From Pseudomonadota bacterium (GTDB taxonomy: Bacteria; Pseudomonadota; Alphaproteobacteria; Rhizobiales; Rhizobiaceae), in assembly GCA_023416545.1 (NCBI GenBank), contig JAEZHO010000413.1, forward strand, positions 1-5,382: a stretch of 5,382 nt of DNA, written 5' to 3'. The notes under the pieces were generated by a model that was not told where the DNA came from, searched no databases, and was given only the letters and a program-made list of their open reading frames with translations. Below, piece after piece: positions 1-5,382 of this stretch. Numbering within the stretch: position 1 is the stretch's first letter; every line of letters starts with the position of its first letter. Made by a program: the position numbers and the translations under genes.

Positions 1-971
1 CCCTCGAACAGCAGGTCGTAGGCGCGCACGAAGGCCGGGTAGTCGTCCAGCATGCGGTTGGTGACGGTCTTGCGGTTGAGGCGCTGCTGGAGATCGGAGA
101 AGGTGCGGGTCGGGCTGTTGGAGCGCACCGTGCCGCCGACAAGCAGTTCGCCGTCGACCACGCCCTCGAAGTTGATCGCGGCGACGACGTCCGGAAAGGC
201 GCCGGTAATGTCGTCGCCGGAGCGGGAATAGAGCTTCCGGGTGCCGCCATAGCTCGACATCTGGACGCGGATGCCGTCCCACTTCCACTCCGCCGCATAG
301 TCCTCGGGGTCGAGCCTGTCGAGGTCGCCCTCCTCCACCGGATTGGCAAGCATGACGGAATGGAAGATCGCAGGCGTGGCGAGGACCGGCTTCTCCGCCC
401 TGCCCTCCAGCCAGGCGAAAAGCGGCTCATAGGGGGGCGCCAGGCCGTGCCACAGCGTCTCGATCTCGGTGACGTCCTTGCCGCTCATCTCCGAGAGCGC
501 CTGCTTGGCGAGCCGCGAGGAGACGCCGATGCGCAGCGATCCGGTCGCCAGCTTCAGGAAAGCGAAGCGGCTGGAGGGATCGAGGTGGTCGAGCAGGTCG
601 CGGACGGCGGCGCGCACTTCCGTGCGGCCGAGGGCGTTCATCATCGTCACCACCTGCCCGAGCCGCGGCTGCTCCTCGTCGGTCGTGTCGTCCTTCTCGC
701 CGCCGTCCCAGACGAGCGCGATCGTCTCGGCAAGATCGCCGACATAGTCGTAGGAATACTGGAAGAGCACCGGATCGAGCCGTTCCAGGACGAGTTCGCG
801 CAGGAGCGCCGGCTTGATGTTCCTGAGATCCAGCGTTCCGGCAAGGGCGGCCAGGCCATAGCCGCGGTCGGGATCGGGGGTATCGCGGAAATAGTCGGCG
901 AGGAGCTTGAGCTTGCCGTTGCGCGAGGGGGTGAGGACCAGGCGGTCGAGGAGGGTGGCGAAGGCCTTCAT
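1..971 (-). CDS. ATP-dependent DNA ligase, bacterial exonuclease-associated type (5' part; C-terminus beyond base 1)
   Basis: The gene is predicted to seal DNA nicks using ATP through a lysyl-AMP intermediate, in the cytoplasm, as part of a DNA repair module. The first 323 codons are visible and uninterrupted. Residues about 1-200 form the helical N-terminal DNA-binding domain, starting MKAFATLLDRLVLTPSRNGK and including a stretch near residue 147 reading LRIGVSSRLAKQAL. The nucleotidyltransferase domain follows. Motif I is EWKWDGIR with the AMP-accepting lysine at K230. LYSRSGDD carries the conserved arginine at R250, VVDGELL carries the metal/ribose glutamate at E275, and the YDLL motif lies just before the edge. 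Motifs IV-V and the OB-fold lie outside the window; family members are roughly 530-550 residues. The ATG at 969-971 overlaps the exonuclease stop (TGATG) and has a GAGGGA Shine-Dalgarno 5 bases upstream. This is the family often labelled 'cisplatin damage response' ligase, or LigB of the Lhr-Core cluster. NAD-dependent LigA and LigD polymerase fusions are excluded by the motifs and the neighbours. Confidence 0.95.
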   Translation of the reverse strand, partial: MKAFATLLDRLVLTPSRNGKLKLLADYFRDTPDPDRGYGLAALAGTLDLRNIKPALLRELVLERLDPVLFQYSYDYVGDLAETIALVWDGGEKDDTTDEEQPRLGQVVTMMNALGRTEVRAAVRDLLDHLDPSSRFAFLKLATGSLRIGVSSRLAKQALSEMSGKDVTEIETLWHGLAPPYEPLFAWLEGRAEKPVLATPAIFHSVMLANPVEEGDLDRLDPEDYAAEWKWDGIRVQMSSYGGTRKLYSRSGDDITGAFPDVVAAINFEGVVDGELLVGGTVRSNSPTRTFSDLQQRLNRKTVTNRMLDDYPAFVRAYDLLFE

Positions 972-1981
972 CAGTCTCCCTCGTCCTCGTAGCCGACGAG
1001 ATGCAGCGGACGGGCGGGGATGCCCTGCAGCTCGCACCAGCGGACCAGCGCCTCCTCCCGGCCGTGCGTCACCCAGACCTCCGAGGGCCCGATCTCCCTG
1101 ATGGTGGACAGGAGTTCCGGCCAGTCGCAGTGGTCGGAGATCACCAGCGGCAGCTCGACGCCGCCCTGGCGGGCGCGCTGGCGGACCAGCATCCAGCCGG
1201 AGGCGAAGGCTATCAGCGGATCATTGAAGCGGCGCGCCCAGCGGTCCTGGAAGGCGGAGGGCGGGCCGACCACGACGGCGCCCTTGAAGGCGCCCGGCTC
1301 CTTCTTCTCCAGCGTCGCGGGGCGGATCTCGCCAAGTTCTATGCCCTGCTCGCGGTAATAGTCGCAGAGCCTCGCGAGCGCGCCGTGGATGAAGATCGGC
1401 TCCCCGTAACCGCAGTCGCGGATCAGCCGGATGACGCGCTGCGCCTTTCCGAGCGCATAGGCGCCGACCAGATGGGTGCGCTCGGGAAATTGCCTCAGCG
1501 AGGTGAGAAGCTTGCCGATCTCCTCCCGCGGGTCCGGATGGTGGAAGACCGGAAGGCCGAAGGTCGCCTCGGTGATGAAGACATCGCAGGCAACCGGCTC
1601 GAAGGAGGCGCAGGTGGGATCCGTGCCGCGCTTGTAGTCGCCCGACACGTTGATCCTCAGGCCATCCTTCCGGATAAAGATCTGGGCGGAGCCGAGGACG
1701 TGCCCTGCCGGGTGGAAGCAGACGGTGACGCCGTCGATATCCACCGTCTCGCCGAAGGCCACCGCCTGTTCCGATCCGCAGAAATCATCGCCGTAGCGGA
1801 TGCGCATGATGTCGAGCGTCTGGCGGGTGGCGAGCACCTTTGCGTGCCCGGCGCGGGCGTGGTCGGAATGGCCATGGGTGATGAGCGCCCGTTCCACGGG
1901 CCGCACCGGATCGACATGGAAGCGGCCGATGGGGCAGAAGAGCCCGGCCGGGGTGGGATGAAGCAGCGCCTCTGGTCTCAT
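971..1981 (-). CDS. Ligase-associated DNA exonuclease, metallo-beta-lactamase (beta-CASP-like) fold
   Basis: This is a predicted metal-dependent DNA nuclease that trims ends for the adjacent ligase; the family is known as 'ligase-associated DNA exonuclease'. The protein has 336 residues, full length for the family. The metal-binding signature THGHSDHARAGH places HxHxDH at residues 36-41. The downstream metal ligands fit as FHPAGHVLGSAQ (H94), SGDYKRGTDP (D115), SDHCDW (D283, H284) and VTHG (H306). The middle part (about 165-250) should hold the beta-CASP-like cap. I chose the ATG at 1979-1981 (MRPEALLHPTPAGLFCPIG) because homology-like sequence begins there. The open frame continues upstream to 2152, but that extension reads as arginine/serine-rich non-coding sequence and overlaps the end of the cyclase gene. 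No clear Shine-Dalgarno precedes this ATG, so the start is slightly uncertain. The stop TGA overlaps the ligase ATG by one base, implying coupled translation. An RNA-processing role is possible for this fold but is disfavoured by the ligase linkage. Confidence 0.95.
   Translation of the reverse strand: MRPEALLHPTPAGLFCPIGRFHVDPVRPVERALITHGHSDHARAGHAKVLATRQTLDIMRIRYGDDFCGSEQAVAFGETVDIDGVTVCFHPAGHVLGSAQIFIRKDGLRINVSGDYKRGTDPTCASFEPVACDVFITEATFGLPVFHHPDPREEIGKLLTSLRQFPERTHLVGAYALGKAQRVIRLIRDCGYGEPIFIHGALARLCDYYREQGIELGEIRPATLEKKEPGAFKGAVVVGPPSAFQDRWARRFNDPLIAFASGWMLVRQRARQGGVELPLVISDHCDWPELLSTIREIGPSEVWVTHGREEALVRWCELQGIPARPLHLVGYEDEGD
977..982 (-). promoter_or_regulatory. Ribosome binding site for the ligase gene, inside the exonuclease 3' end
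   Basis: Read on the minus strand, GAGGGA lies 5 bases before the ligase ATG and within the last codons of the exonuclease. Together with the TGATG stop/start overlap it supports the ATG at 971 as the true start and re-initiation by ribosomes finishing the exonuclease. Confidence 0.7.
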
Positions 1982-2036
1982 GCCCGGTGAGATAGGGCGC
2001 GAGACGCCGGTTGAAAGATCGCCGCGTCCTACGGGG
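1982..2036 (-). other. Short gap between cyclase stop and exonuclease start, no convincing terminator
   Basis: Only 55 bases separate the cyclase TAG from the exonuclease ATG. Two weak inverted repeats can be seen. One is GGGG-CTA-CCCC (2033-2043), whose loop is the cyclase stop codon. The other is GGCG-CGAGA-CGCC (1996-2008). Both have 4-bp stems and no T-run follows either, so neither is a good intrinsic terminator. I see no -35/-10 pair either. The simplest reading is that transcription from the cyclase promoter can run into the repair genes, although a separate promoter inside the cyclase gene cannot be excluded. Confidence 0.4.
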
Positions 2037-3554
2037 CTACCCCTGCGAAGAGGCGTCCTTCCAGACATGGAGGCGGTCGCGACCTTCGTTCTTGGCGCCG
2101 TACATGGCCCGGTCGGCCCTTGCGAGCAGCGATTCCGGCGTGTCGCCGTCATGGGGATAGAAGGCCGCGCCCATGCTGCAGGTCACGTGCAGTTCTTCGG
2201 TCTCGTAGACGATGGGGAGCGAGATGACCGAGCGCAGCTCGTCCATGCGCCTCACGACGCCCTCGTCGTCCTGGCCGAGCAGGGAGAAGACGATGGCGAA
2301 TTCATCGCCGCCCAGCCGGACGATCAGGTCGCTGGCGCGGATGCAGCGCGGCAGGCGCTGGGCGATGGCCTTGAGCACCGCATCGCCGGCGCCGTGGCCC
2401 AGCCGGTCGTTGATCTGCTTGAAATTGTCGATGTCGATATAGGCGACGGCGACGTTGCGGTTTTCCCGCCGCGCCTCCGCAAGGACACGGTTGAACTGGT
2501 TCCAAAAGAGGGTCCGGTTCGGCAGGCCCGTCAGCGCATCGTGGTGGGCCATGTGACGGATACGCTCTTCAGCGCGGCTGCGCTCGATGGCGATGCCGGC
2601 GATGTCCGTCGCCATTGCGGTCAGCTCGAGCTCGAGGGCGGTCGGCTCGCGGACGGACCTGGAATAAAGCGCGAAGGTGCCGAGAACCCGTTTTTCCGGA
2701 CCGATGATCGGCGTCGACCAGCAGGAGCGGAAGCCGAATTCGTTCGGCAGGTCGCGGTAGTCCTCCCAGAGTGGATCCTCCGTGGCGTCCCGCACGATGA
2801 CGGGTTCGCTCCGCCACGCGGCCGTGCCGCAGGACCCGACCTTGGGACCTATCCGGAGACCGTCGATCATCCTGAGATAGGGCCCGGGGAGGTTCGATGA
2901 CGCGCCGTGCCGCAGCCGGTCGGACCCTTCGTCGAGCAGCAGGACCGAGGCGACCACGTCGTCCAGCTCCTCCTCGACGAGGTTCACGAGGGCGAGCAGG
3001 ACCCCGTCGAGCGGTTCCCCGCGGGCGATCATCTCCAGCAGGCGGGCATGACCCCGCCGCATGTCTTCCTCCCGCTTGCGCTCGGTAATGTCGCGGGTAA
3101 TCCCGATCAGGCCGATGATGCGGCCCTGCGCATCCCTGAGCGGCGTCTTGGTCGACTGCAGCCAGCGCGACGCTCCGCAGAAGACCAGATGATGCTCGAA
3201 GTCGGTCATCGGCTCGCCGGCCGACATCATCTCCTGCTCGGCGAGAAAGAGCTCGTCGGCGGCCTCGGGGTCGAAAAGGTCGAAGTCGGTCTTGCCGACC
3301 AGGTCCATCGGATGATCGACGTTATTGGCGAGCGCGGTCGCGGCATTGGCCATGACGAAGCGGCTGCGGCGATCCTTGACGTAGATGAATTCGGGGAACT
3401 GATCGACGAAGGAATAGGCGTCGATCCGATCGAGAACCTCAACCGTATCCGACATTTCGGCATCGGTGGAGACCGCCAGCAATCGCTGACGGAGCATCTC
3501 GAGTGTGACCGAGGAATCCTGCGAGTAAGCTTTCCCTGACATTGGACGGTTCAT
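2037..3554 (-). CDS. Diguanylate cyclase with PAS and GAF sensor domains (PAS-GAF-GGDEF)
   Basis: This is a predicted cytoplasmic enzyme that condenses two GTP into the second messenger c-di-GMP. It has 505 residues and no membrane segment or EAL domain. Residues about 47-160 are a PAS domain, starting near FPEFIYVKD and ending in the typical GITRDITERK. Residues about 170-325 are a GAF domain with GPKVGSCGTAAWR, DPLWEDYRDL and CWSTPI, typical of a common GAF subgroup in signalling proteins. Residues about 333-500 are the GGDEF domain: HDALTGLPNR, the metal aspartate in AYIDIDNFK (D374), N382/D383 in KQIND, the active-site GGDEF at 415-419, and RADRAMYGAK near the end. An inhibitory RxxD site (RASD, 406-409) sits exactly five residues before GGDEF, so product inhibition is expected. 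I chose the ATG at 3552-3554 because GGGAGAGA precedes it. A GTG at 3620 would add 22 residues but is less well supported, and the ATG at 3542 lacks a ribosome site. The ligands of PAS and GAF are unknown. Confidence 0.95.
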   Translation of the reverse strand: MNRPMSGKAYSQDSSVTLEMLRQRLLAVSTDAEMSDTVEVLDRIDAYSFVDQFPEFIYVKDRRSRFVMANAATALANNVDHPMDLVGKTDFDLFDPEAADELFLAEQEMMSAGEPMTDFEHHLVFCGASRWLQSTKTPLRDAQGRIIGLIGITRDITERKREEDMRRGHARLLEMIARGEPLDGVLLALVNLVEEELDDVVASVLLLDEGSDRLRHGASSNLPGPYLRMIDGLRIGPKVGSCGTAAWRSEPVIVRDATEDPLWEDYRDLPNEFGFRSCWSTPIIGPEKRVLGTFALYSRSVREPTALELELTAMATDIAGIAIERSRAEERIRHMAHHDALTGLPNRTLFWNQFNRVLAEARRENRNVAVAYIDIDNFKQINDRLGHGAGDAVLKAIAQRLPRCIRASDLIVRLGGDEFAIVFSLLGQDDEGVVRRMDELRSVISLPIVYETEELHVTCSMGAAFYPHDGDTPESLLARADRAMYGAKNEGRDRLHVWKDASSQG

Positions 3555-3560
3555 CCGATG

Positions 3561-3568
3561 TCTCTCCC
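3561..3568 (-). promoter_or_regulatory. Ribosome binding site deciding the cyclase start
   Basis: On the minus strand GGGAGAGA lies 6 bases before the ATG at 3554 (9 bases counted from the GGGAG core). It favours this start over the in-frame GTG at 3620, whose nearest AAGGA is only about 3 bases away, and over the ATG at 3542, which has no purine-rich sequence before it. Confidence 0.6.
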
Positions 3569-3611
3569 AAACCACTTGCTTGAACTGAAATGCCCCAAAG
3601 TCCTCCGGAGC

Positions 3612-3641
3612 TTGAAGCACAATTCCTTAATCTTCTTTAAT
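3612..3641 (+). promoter_or_regulatory. Candidate sigma70-type promoter for the beta-helix gene
   Basis: TTGAAG (3612-3617) and TTTAAT (3636-3641) are separated by 18 bases. They match the housekeeping consensus at 4 of 6 and 5 of 6 positions. Transcription would start near 3648 and leave a leader of about 37 bases before the ATG at 3685. The region is AT-rich, so chance matches are likely; this is a prediction from spacing and sequence only. Confidence 0.35.
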
Positions 3642-3669
3642 TTAATCGTAACAATTGTTCATCTCGCAA
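3640..3669 (-). promoter_or_regulatory. Weak candidate promoter for the cyclase gene, facing the other way
   Basis: On the minus strand TTGCGA (3669-3664) and TTAAAT (3645-3640) are 18 bases apart, each matching the consensus at 4 of 6 positions. The leader to the cyclase ATG would be about 80 bases. The two candidate promoters meet at 3640-3641, so RNA polymerase probably could not occupy both at once. The match is poor and the assignment tentative. Confidence 0.25.
3650..3659. promoter_or_regulatory. Perfect 10-bp palindrome, possible operator
   Basis: AACAATTGTT is a perfect inverted repeat inside the divergent intergenic region. It lies between the -10 and -35 of the leftward candidate promoter and just past the -10 of the rightward one, a position from which a dimeric regulator could affect both genes. 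Ten-base palindromes do occur by chance in AT-rich DNA. No regulator gene is visible in the window. Confidence 0.3.
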
Positions 3670-3684
3670 CCGTGAGTCAAATCC

Positions 3685-5094
3685 ATGGCGAATATAAGTT
3701 CCTGCTTATTTTCTAGCCGGCCGACAATCTCAAGACGAGCGCTCCTGCTGGGCCTCTCGGCGACTTGCGCCGTCGTCGCCGGTCCGGACAGGGTGCCGGC
3801 AGCCCCGGCGGTCTCGCTGACGGACCTTCGGGGCGCAATCGATGCGGGCGCCGCCGGGTTGAAAGCGGATACGGGAGAGGACCAGACCGGCAGGCTGCAA
3901 AACCTGATCGCGGAGGCAAGCCGGGCAGACCAGTGGGTGTTCCTGCCGCCCGGGCGCTACGAGGTGACGGGGCTGAAGCTGCCGGACCGCACCCGGCTGA
4001 CCGGCATTGCCGGCGCGACGACCCTTGTTCTTGGCGGCGCCGGCCCGTTCATCGACGGCGATCCCGGCGCCCGGCGCATCGAGCTCGACGGGATCGTCTT
4101 CGACGGCGCCGGCCTGCCGCTGCCCGAGGAGGCGCCGGCCCTGATCCACCTTGGCGAGGTCTCCGACCTGCGGATCGAGAACTGCGGCTTCACGGGCTGC
4201 GAAAAGACCGGCCTGCAGATCGAGCGCTGCGGCGGGACGCTCAGGGGCAACCGGTTCTGGGCGATCGGCGAATACGGCGTGCTGGCAATCGACAGCACGG
4301 GGCTGGCGATCCGGGAGAATGTCCTTTCCGGCTGCGGCAATGGCGGCATCCTCGTCCACCGCAGGCAGAAGGGAGAGGACGGCACGATCGTCACCGGCAA
4401 CCGCATCAGCGGCACAGGCGCGGGCTATGGCGGAACGGGGCAGTTCGGCAATGCCATCAACCTCTACCGCGCCGACGGTGTGATCGTATCGGGCAACCAC
4501 ATCACCGACAGCGCCTTCACCGCAATCCGCGCCAACGCCGCCTCCGGCATCCGGATCTCCGACAACCACTGCCTGCGATCCGGCGAGACGGCGATCTATT
4601 CAGAATTCGGCTTCGAGGGCGCGCTGGTGACCGGCAACCTCGTGGACGGCGCGGCAAACGGCATCAGCATCGCCAATTTCAACGAGGGCGGCCGGCTGGC
4701 GATCGTCTCCGGAAACATCGTCCGCAACATCTCGCCGGTCGGTCCCTACGAACACGACAGCGTCGGCTTCGGGATCGGCATCGGCGTGGAGGCCGACACG
4801 GTGGTCTCCGGCAACGTCATCGAGAACGTGCCGCGCTTCGCGATGCTCGTCGGATGGGGGCCCTATCTGCGCAACGTCTCGGTGACCGGCAACATCGTCC
4901 GCCAGGCGCGGGTCGGCTGCGCCGTGTCCGTCGTCGAGGACGCGGGCGGCGCGCTCGTCAGCGACAACATCTTCGACGGCATGGAGGACGGCGCCATTCT
5001 CGGATACCGCTGGCACGACCGCGCGACGGGCGAACTCATCGGCGGAAAGGAGCGCTTCGCGCACCTGACCATCGAGGGCAACCGGCCTTCCTGA
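3685..5094 (+). CDS. Tat-exported right-handed beta-helix repeat protein of unknown function (TIGR03808-like)
   Basis: The protein has 469 residues. The N-terminus carries a twin-arginine signal: R17-R18 in TISRRALLLGL, a hydrophobic stretch to about A32, and a likely cleavage site after A40-P41-A42. It should therefore fold in the cytoplasm and be exported to the periplasm. Residues about 56-120 resemble the capping segment of pectate-lyase-type helices (ADTGEDQTGRLQ, then VFLPPGRYEV). From about 130 to the end the chain is a parallel beta-helix, with twelve asparagines in xGN/xDN/xEN turns at 166, 189, 212, 239, 271, 294, 318, 344, 377, 403, 428 and 466. I believe this is the family described as 'twin-arg-translocated uncharacterized repeat protein'; no reaction is known to me. 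The fold is shared with polysaccharide lyases, epimerases and hydrolases, so a carbohydrate role is plausible but unproven. The ATG at 3685 has only a weak GTGAG upstream, but later starts would remove the signal peptide. It diverges from the cyclase gene. Confidence 0.9.
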   Translation: MANISSCLFSSRPTISRRALLLGLSATCAVVAGPDRVPAAPAVSLTDLRGAIDAGAAGLKADTGEDQTGRLQNLIAEASRADQWVFLPPGRYEVTGLKLPDRTRLTGIAGATTLVLGGAGPFIDGDPGARRIELDGIVFDGAGLPLPEEAPALIHLGEVSDLRIENCGFTGCEKTGLQIERCGGTLRGNRFWAIGEYGVLAIDSTGLAIRENVLSGCGNGGILVHRRQKGEDGTIVTGNRISGTGAGYGGTGQFGNAINLYRADGVIVSGNHITDSAFTAIRANAASGIRISDNHCLRSGETAIYSEFGFEGALVTGNLVDGAANGISIANFNEGGRLAIVSGNIVRNISPVGPYEHDSVGFGIGIGVEADTVVSGNVIENVPRFAMLVGWGPYLRNVSVTGNIVRQARVGCAVSVVEDAGGALVSDNIFDGMEDGAILGYRWHDRATGELIGGKERFAHLTIEGNRPS

Positions 5095-5123
5095 ACGATC
5101 GAAACTTTTCATGGCAGGATAAC

Positions 5124-5145
5124 GCCGAGCGATCTTCCGCTCGGC
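5124..5145 (+). terminator. Perfect 8-bp hairpin after the beta-helix gene, possible terminator
   Basis: GCCGAGCG, loop ATCTTC, CGCTCGGC lies 29 bases after the beta-helix stop codon. The stem is perfect and 7 of its 8 pairs are G:C. It is followed by TCTCT rather than a true T-run, so intrinsic termination may be inefficient. It probably separates this gene from the downstream GST gene. A leader hairpin for the GST gene is the alternative. Confidence 0.55.
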
Positions 5146-5176
5146 TCTCTGCACCCTTAGCCTGCGACGGCTTTTC

Positions 5177-5182
5177 AGGAGG
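5177..5182 (+). promoter_or_regulatory. Ribosome binding site deciding the GST start
   Basis: A full-consensus AGGAGG lies 6 bases before the ATG at 5189. The in-frame ATG at 5183 directly abuts this sequence with no spacer and could not be used efficiently, so the start at 5189 is preferred. Confidence 0.8.
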
Positions 5183-5188
5183 ATGCAC

Positions 5189-5382
5189 ATGCTGACGATC
5201 TACGGGGTCTACCGCTCCCGCGCCACCCGGCCGCTCTGGCTCATCGAGGAGCTCGGCCTTCCCTTCAAGCTGGTGCCGGTGATCCAGGCCTACCGGCTCG
5301 CCGACAGTTCCGCGCCCGGCGCACCGCTCAACAGCCGTTCGCCCGAATTCATGGCGATCAACCCGATGGGCTCCATCCCGTC
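5189..5382 (+). CDS. Glutathione S-transferase family protein (N-terminal part; runs off the right edge)
   Basis: Only the first 64 codons are present. They read as the thioredoxin-like N-terminal domain of a glutathione S-transferase: a first beta strand MLTIYGV, the segment [10 protein letters not shown] at the start of helix 1 (S10 or Y8 could contact the glutathione thiol), the helix 1 end [10 protein letters not shown], then [11 protein letters not shown], which leads to the cis-proline (P64) that shapes the glutathione site. The family conjugates or reduces electrophiles with glutathione in the cytoplasm, but the substrate cannot be told. The helical C-terminal domain is outside the window. 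The insertion-like loop [18 protein letters not shown] between strand 2 and the proline motif suggests a particular subfamily that I cannot name. It lies 94 bases after the beta-helix stop, beyond a hairpin, and so is probably a separate unit. Confidence 0.85.
   Translation, partial: MLTIYGVYRSRATRPLWLIEELGLPFKLVPVIQAYRLADSSAPGAPLNSRSPEFMAINPMGSIP

Noticed and set aside
360..992. Plus-strand open frame (210 codons) opposite the ligase gene
   Set aside because: The minus strand encodes clear ligase sequence throughout this stretch; the plus frame is low-complexity and unsupported.
1001..1990. Long plus-strand open frame (329 codons) opposite the exonuclease gene
   Set aside because: It is the complement of a well-supported gene. 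The product is rich in Asp, Arg, Gly and Ala with no recognisable motif, as expected when high-GC third positions keep the antisense frame free of stops.
1982..2152. N-terminal extension of the exonuclease to 2152
   Set aside because: It would overlap the cyclase coding end by over 100 bases and encode non-homologous arginine/serine-rich sequence; the family start fits the ATG at 1981.
1980..2900. Plus-strand open frame (306 codons) opposite the cyclase gene, and a similar one at 2907-3539
   Set aside because: Both mirror the PAS-GAF-GGDEF gene, whose catalytic motifs are intact on the minus strand. Their products show no domain and no ribosome binding site is evident.
3603..3610. CTCCGGAG palindrome in the cyclase leader
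   Set aside because: It is a short 8-bp palindrome in GC-rich DNA, easily explained by chance, with no partner copy or promoter relation.
3555..3620. N-terminal extension of the cyclase from a GTG at 3620
   Set aside because: The GTG has a badly spaced AAGGA, and the extra 22 residues match no part of the PAS domain. The ATG at 3554 has a well-placed GGGAGAGA.
3730..4569. Minus-strand open frames opposite the beta-helix gene (279 codons, and another at 4600-5190)
   Set aside because: The regular Asn repeat and the Tat signal on the plus strand show which strand is coding; the antisense products are composition shadows.
4150..5094. Repeats of the beta-helix gene considered as a DNA repeat array or CRISPR
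   Set aside because: The periodicity exists at the protein level with variable unit length and divergent DNA; there are no identical DNA repeats or spacers.
3765..5195. Plus-strand frame of 476 codons overlapping the beta-helix gene in another frame
   Set aside because: The product is extremely arginine-rich and repetitive, typical of an out-of-frame reading of GC-rich repeats. The true frame has a signal peptide and beta-helix.

Overview
The window looks like chromosomal DNA of a high-GC alphaproteobacterium, most likely of the Rhizobiales (Rhizobium/Sinorhizobium/Agrobacterium/Shinella type). This rests on the strong GC bias at third codon positions, on a ligase-associated exonuclease next to a bacterial ATP-dependent DNA ligase, and on a twin-arginine-exported beta-helix protein of a family I associate with that order. 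The assignment comes from gene content and protein style; no marker gene is present. I see no rRNA, tRNA, insertion sequence, phage gene or CRISPR array.

Layout. The left two thirds are transcribed leftwards (minus strand), in the order: diguanylate cyclase (3554-2037), ligase-associated MBL-fold exonuclease (1981-971), ATP-dependent DNA ligase (971 to beyond base 1). The exonuclease stop and the ligase start overlap in a TGATG, so these two are translationally coupled parts of one DNA repair operon. The gap between the cyclase and the exonuclease is only 55 bases and holds no convincing terminator. The right third is transcribed rightwards: a Tat-exported right-handed beta-helix protein (3685-5094), a perfect 8-bp hairpin, then the first 64 codons of a glutathione S-transferase family protein that runs off the right edge.

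The cyclase and the beta-helix gene diverge from a 130-bp intergenic region with an AT-rich core (about 3619-3660), which contains two overlapping candidate promoters and a perfect 10-bp palindrome (AACAATTGTT).

How the genes may work together. The exonuclease and ligase belong to a conserved bacterial repair module that usually also includes an Lhr-type helicase and a metallophosphoesterase; those would lie left of base 1. The cyclase has PAS and GAF sensor domains, an intact GGDEF active site and an intact RxxD inhibitory site, so it should make c-di-GMP. Its divergent partner is an envelope protein of unknown function with the fold of polysaccharide-active enzymes, so a c-di-GMP/envelope link is attractive but inferred. 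The most under-described item is the beta-helix protein. It has 12 regularly spaced asparagines, two enlarged coils and a cluster of cysteines, and I cannot assign it a reaction. Overall the window is mostly ordinary, and I do not see a clear new multi-gene system.
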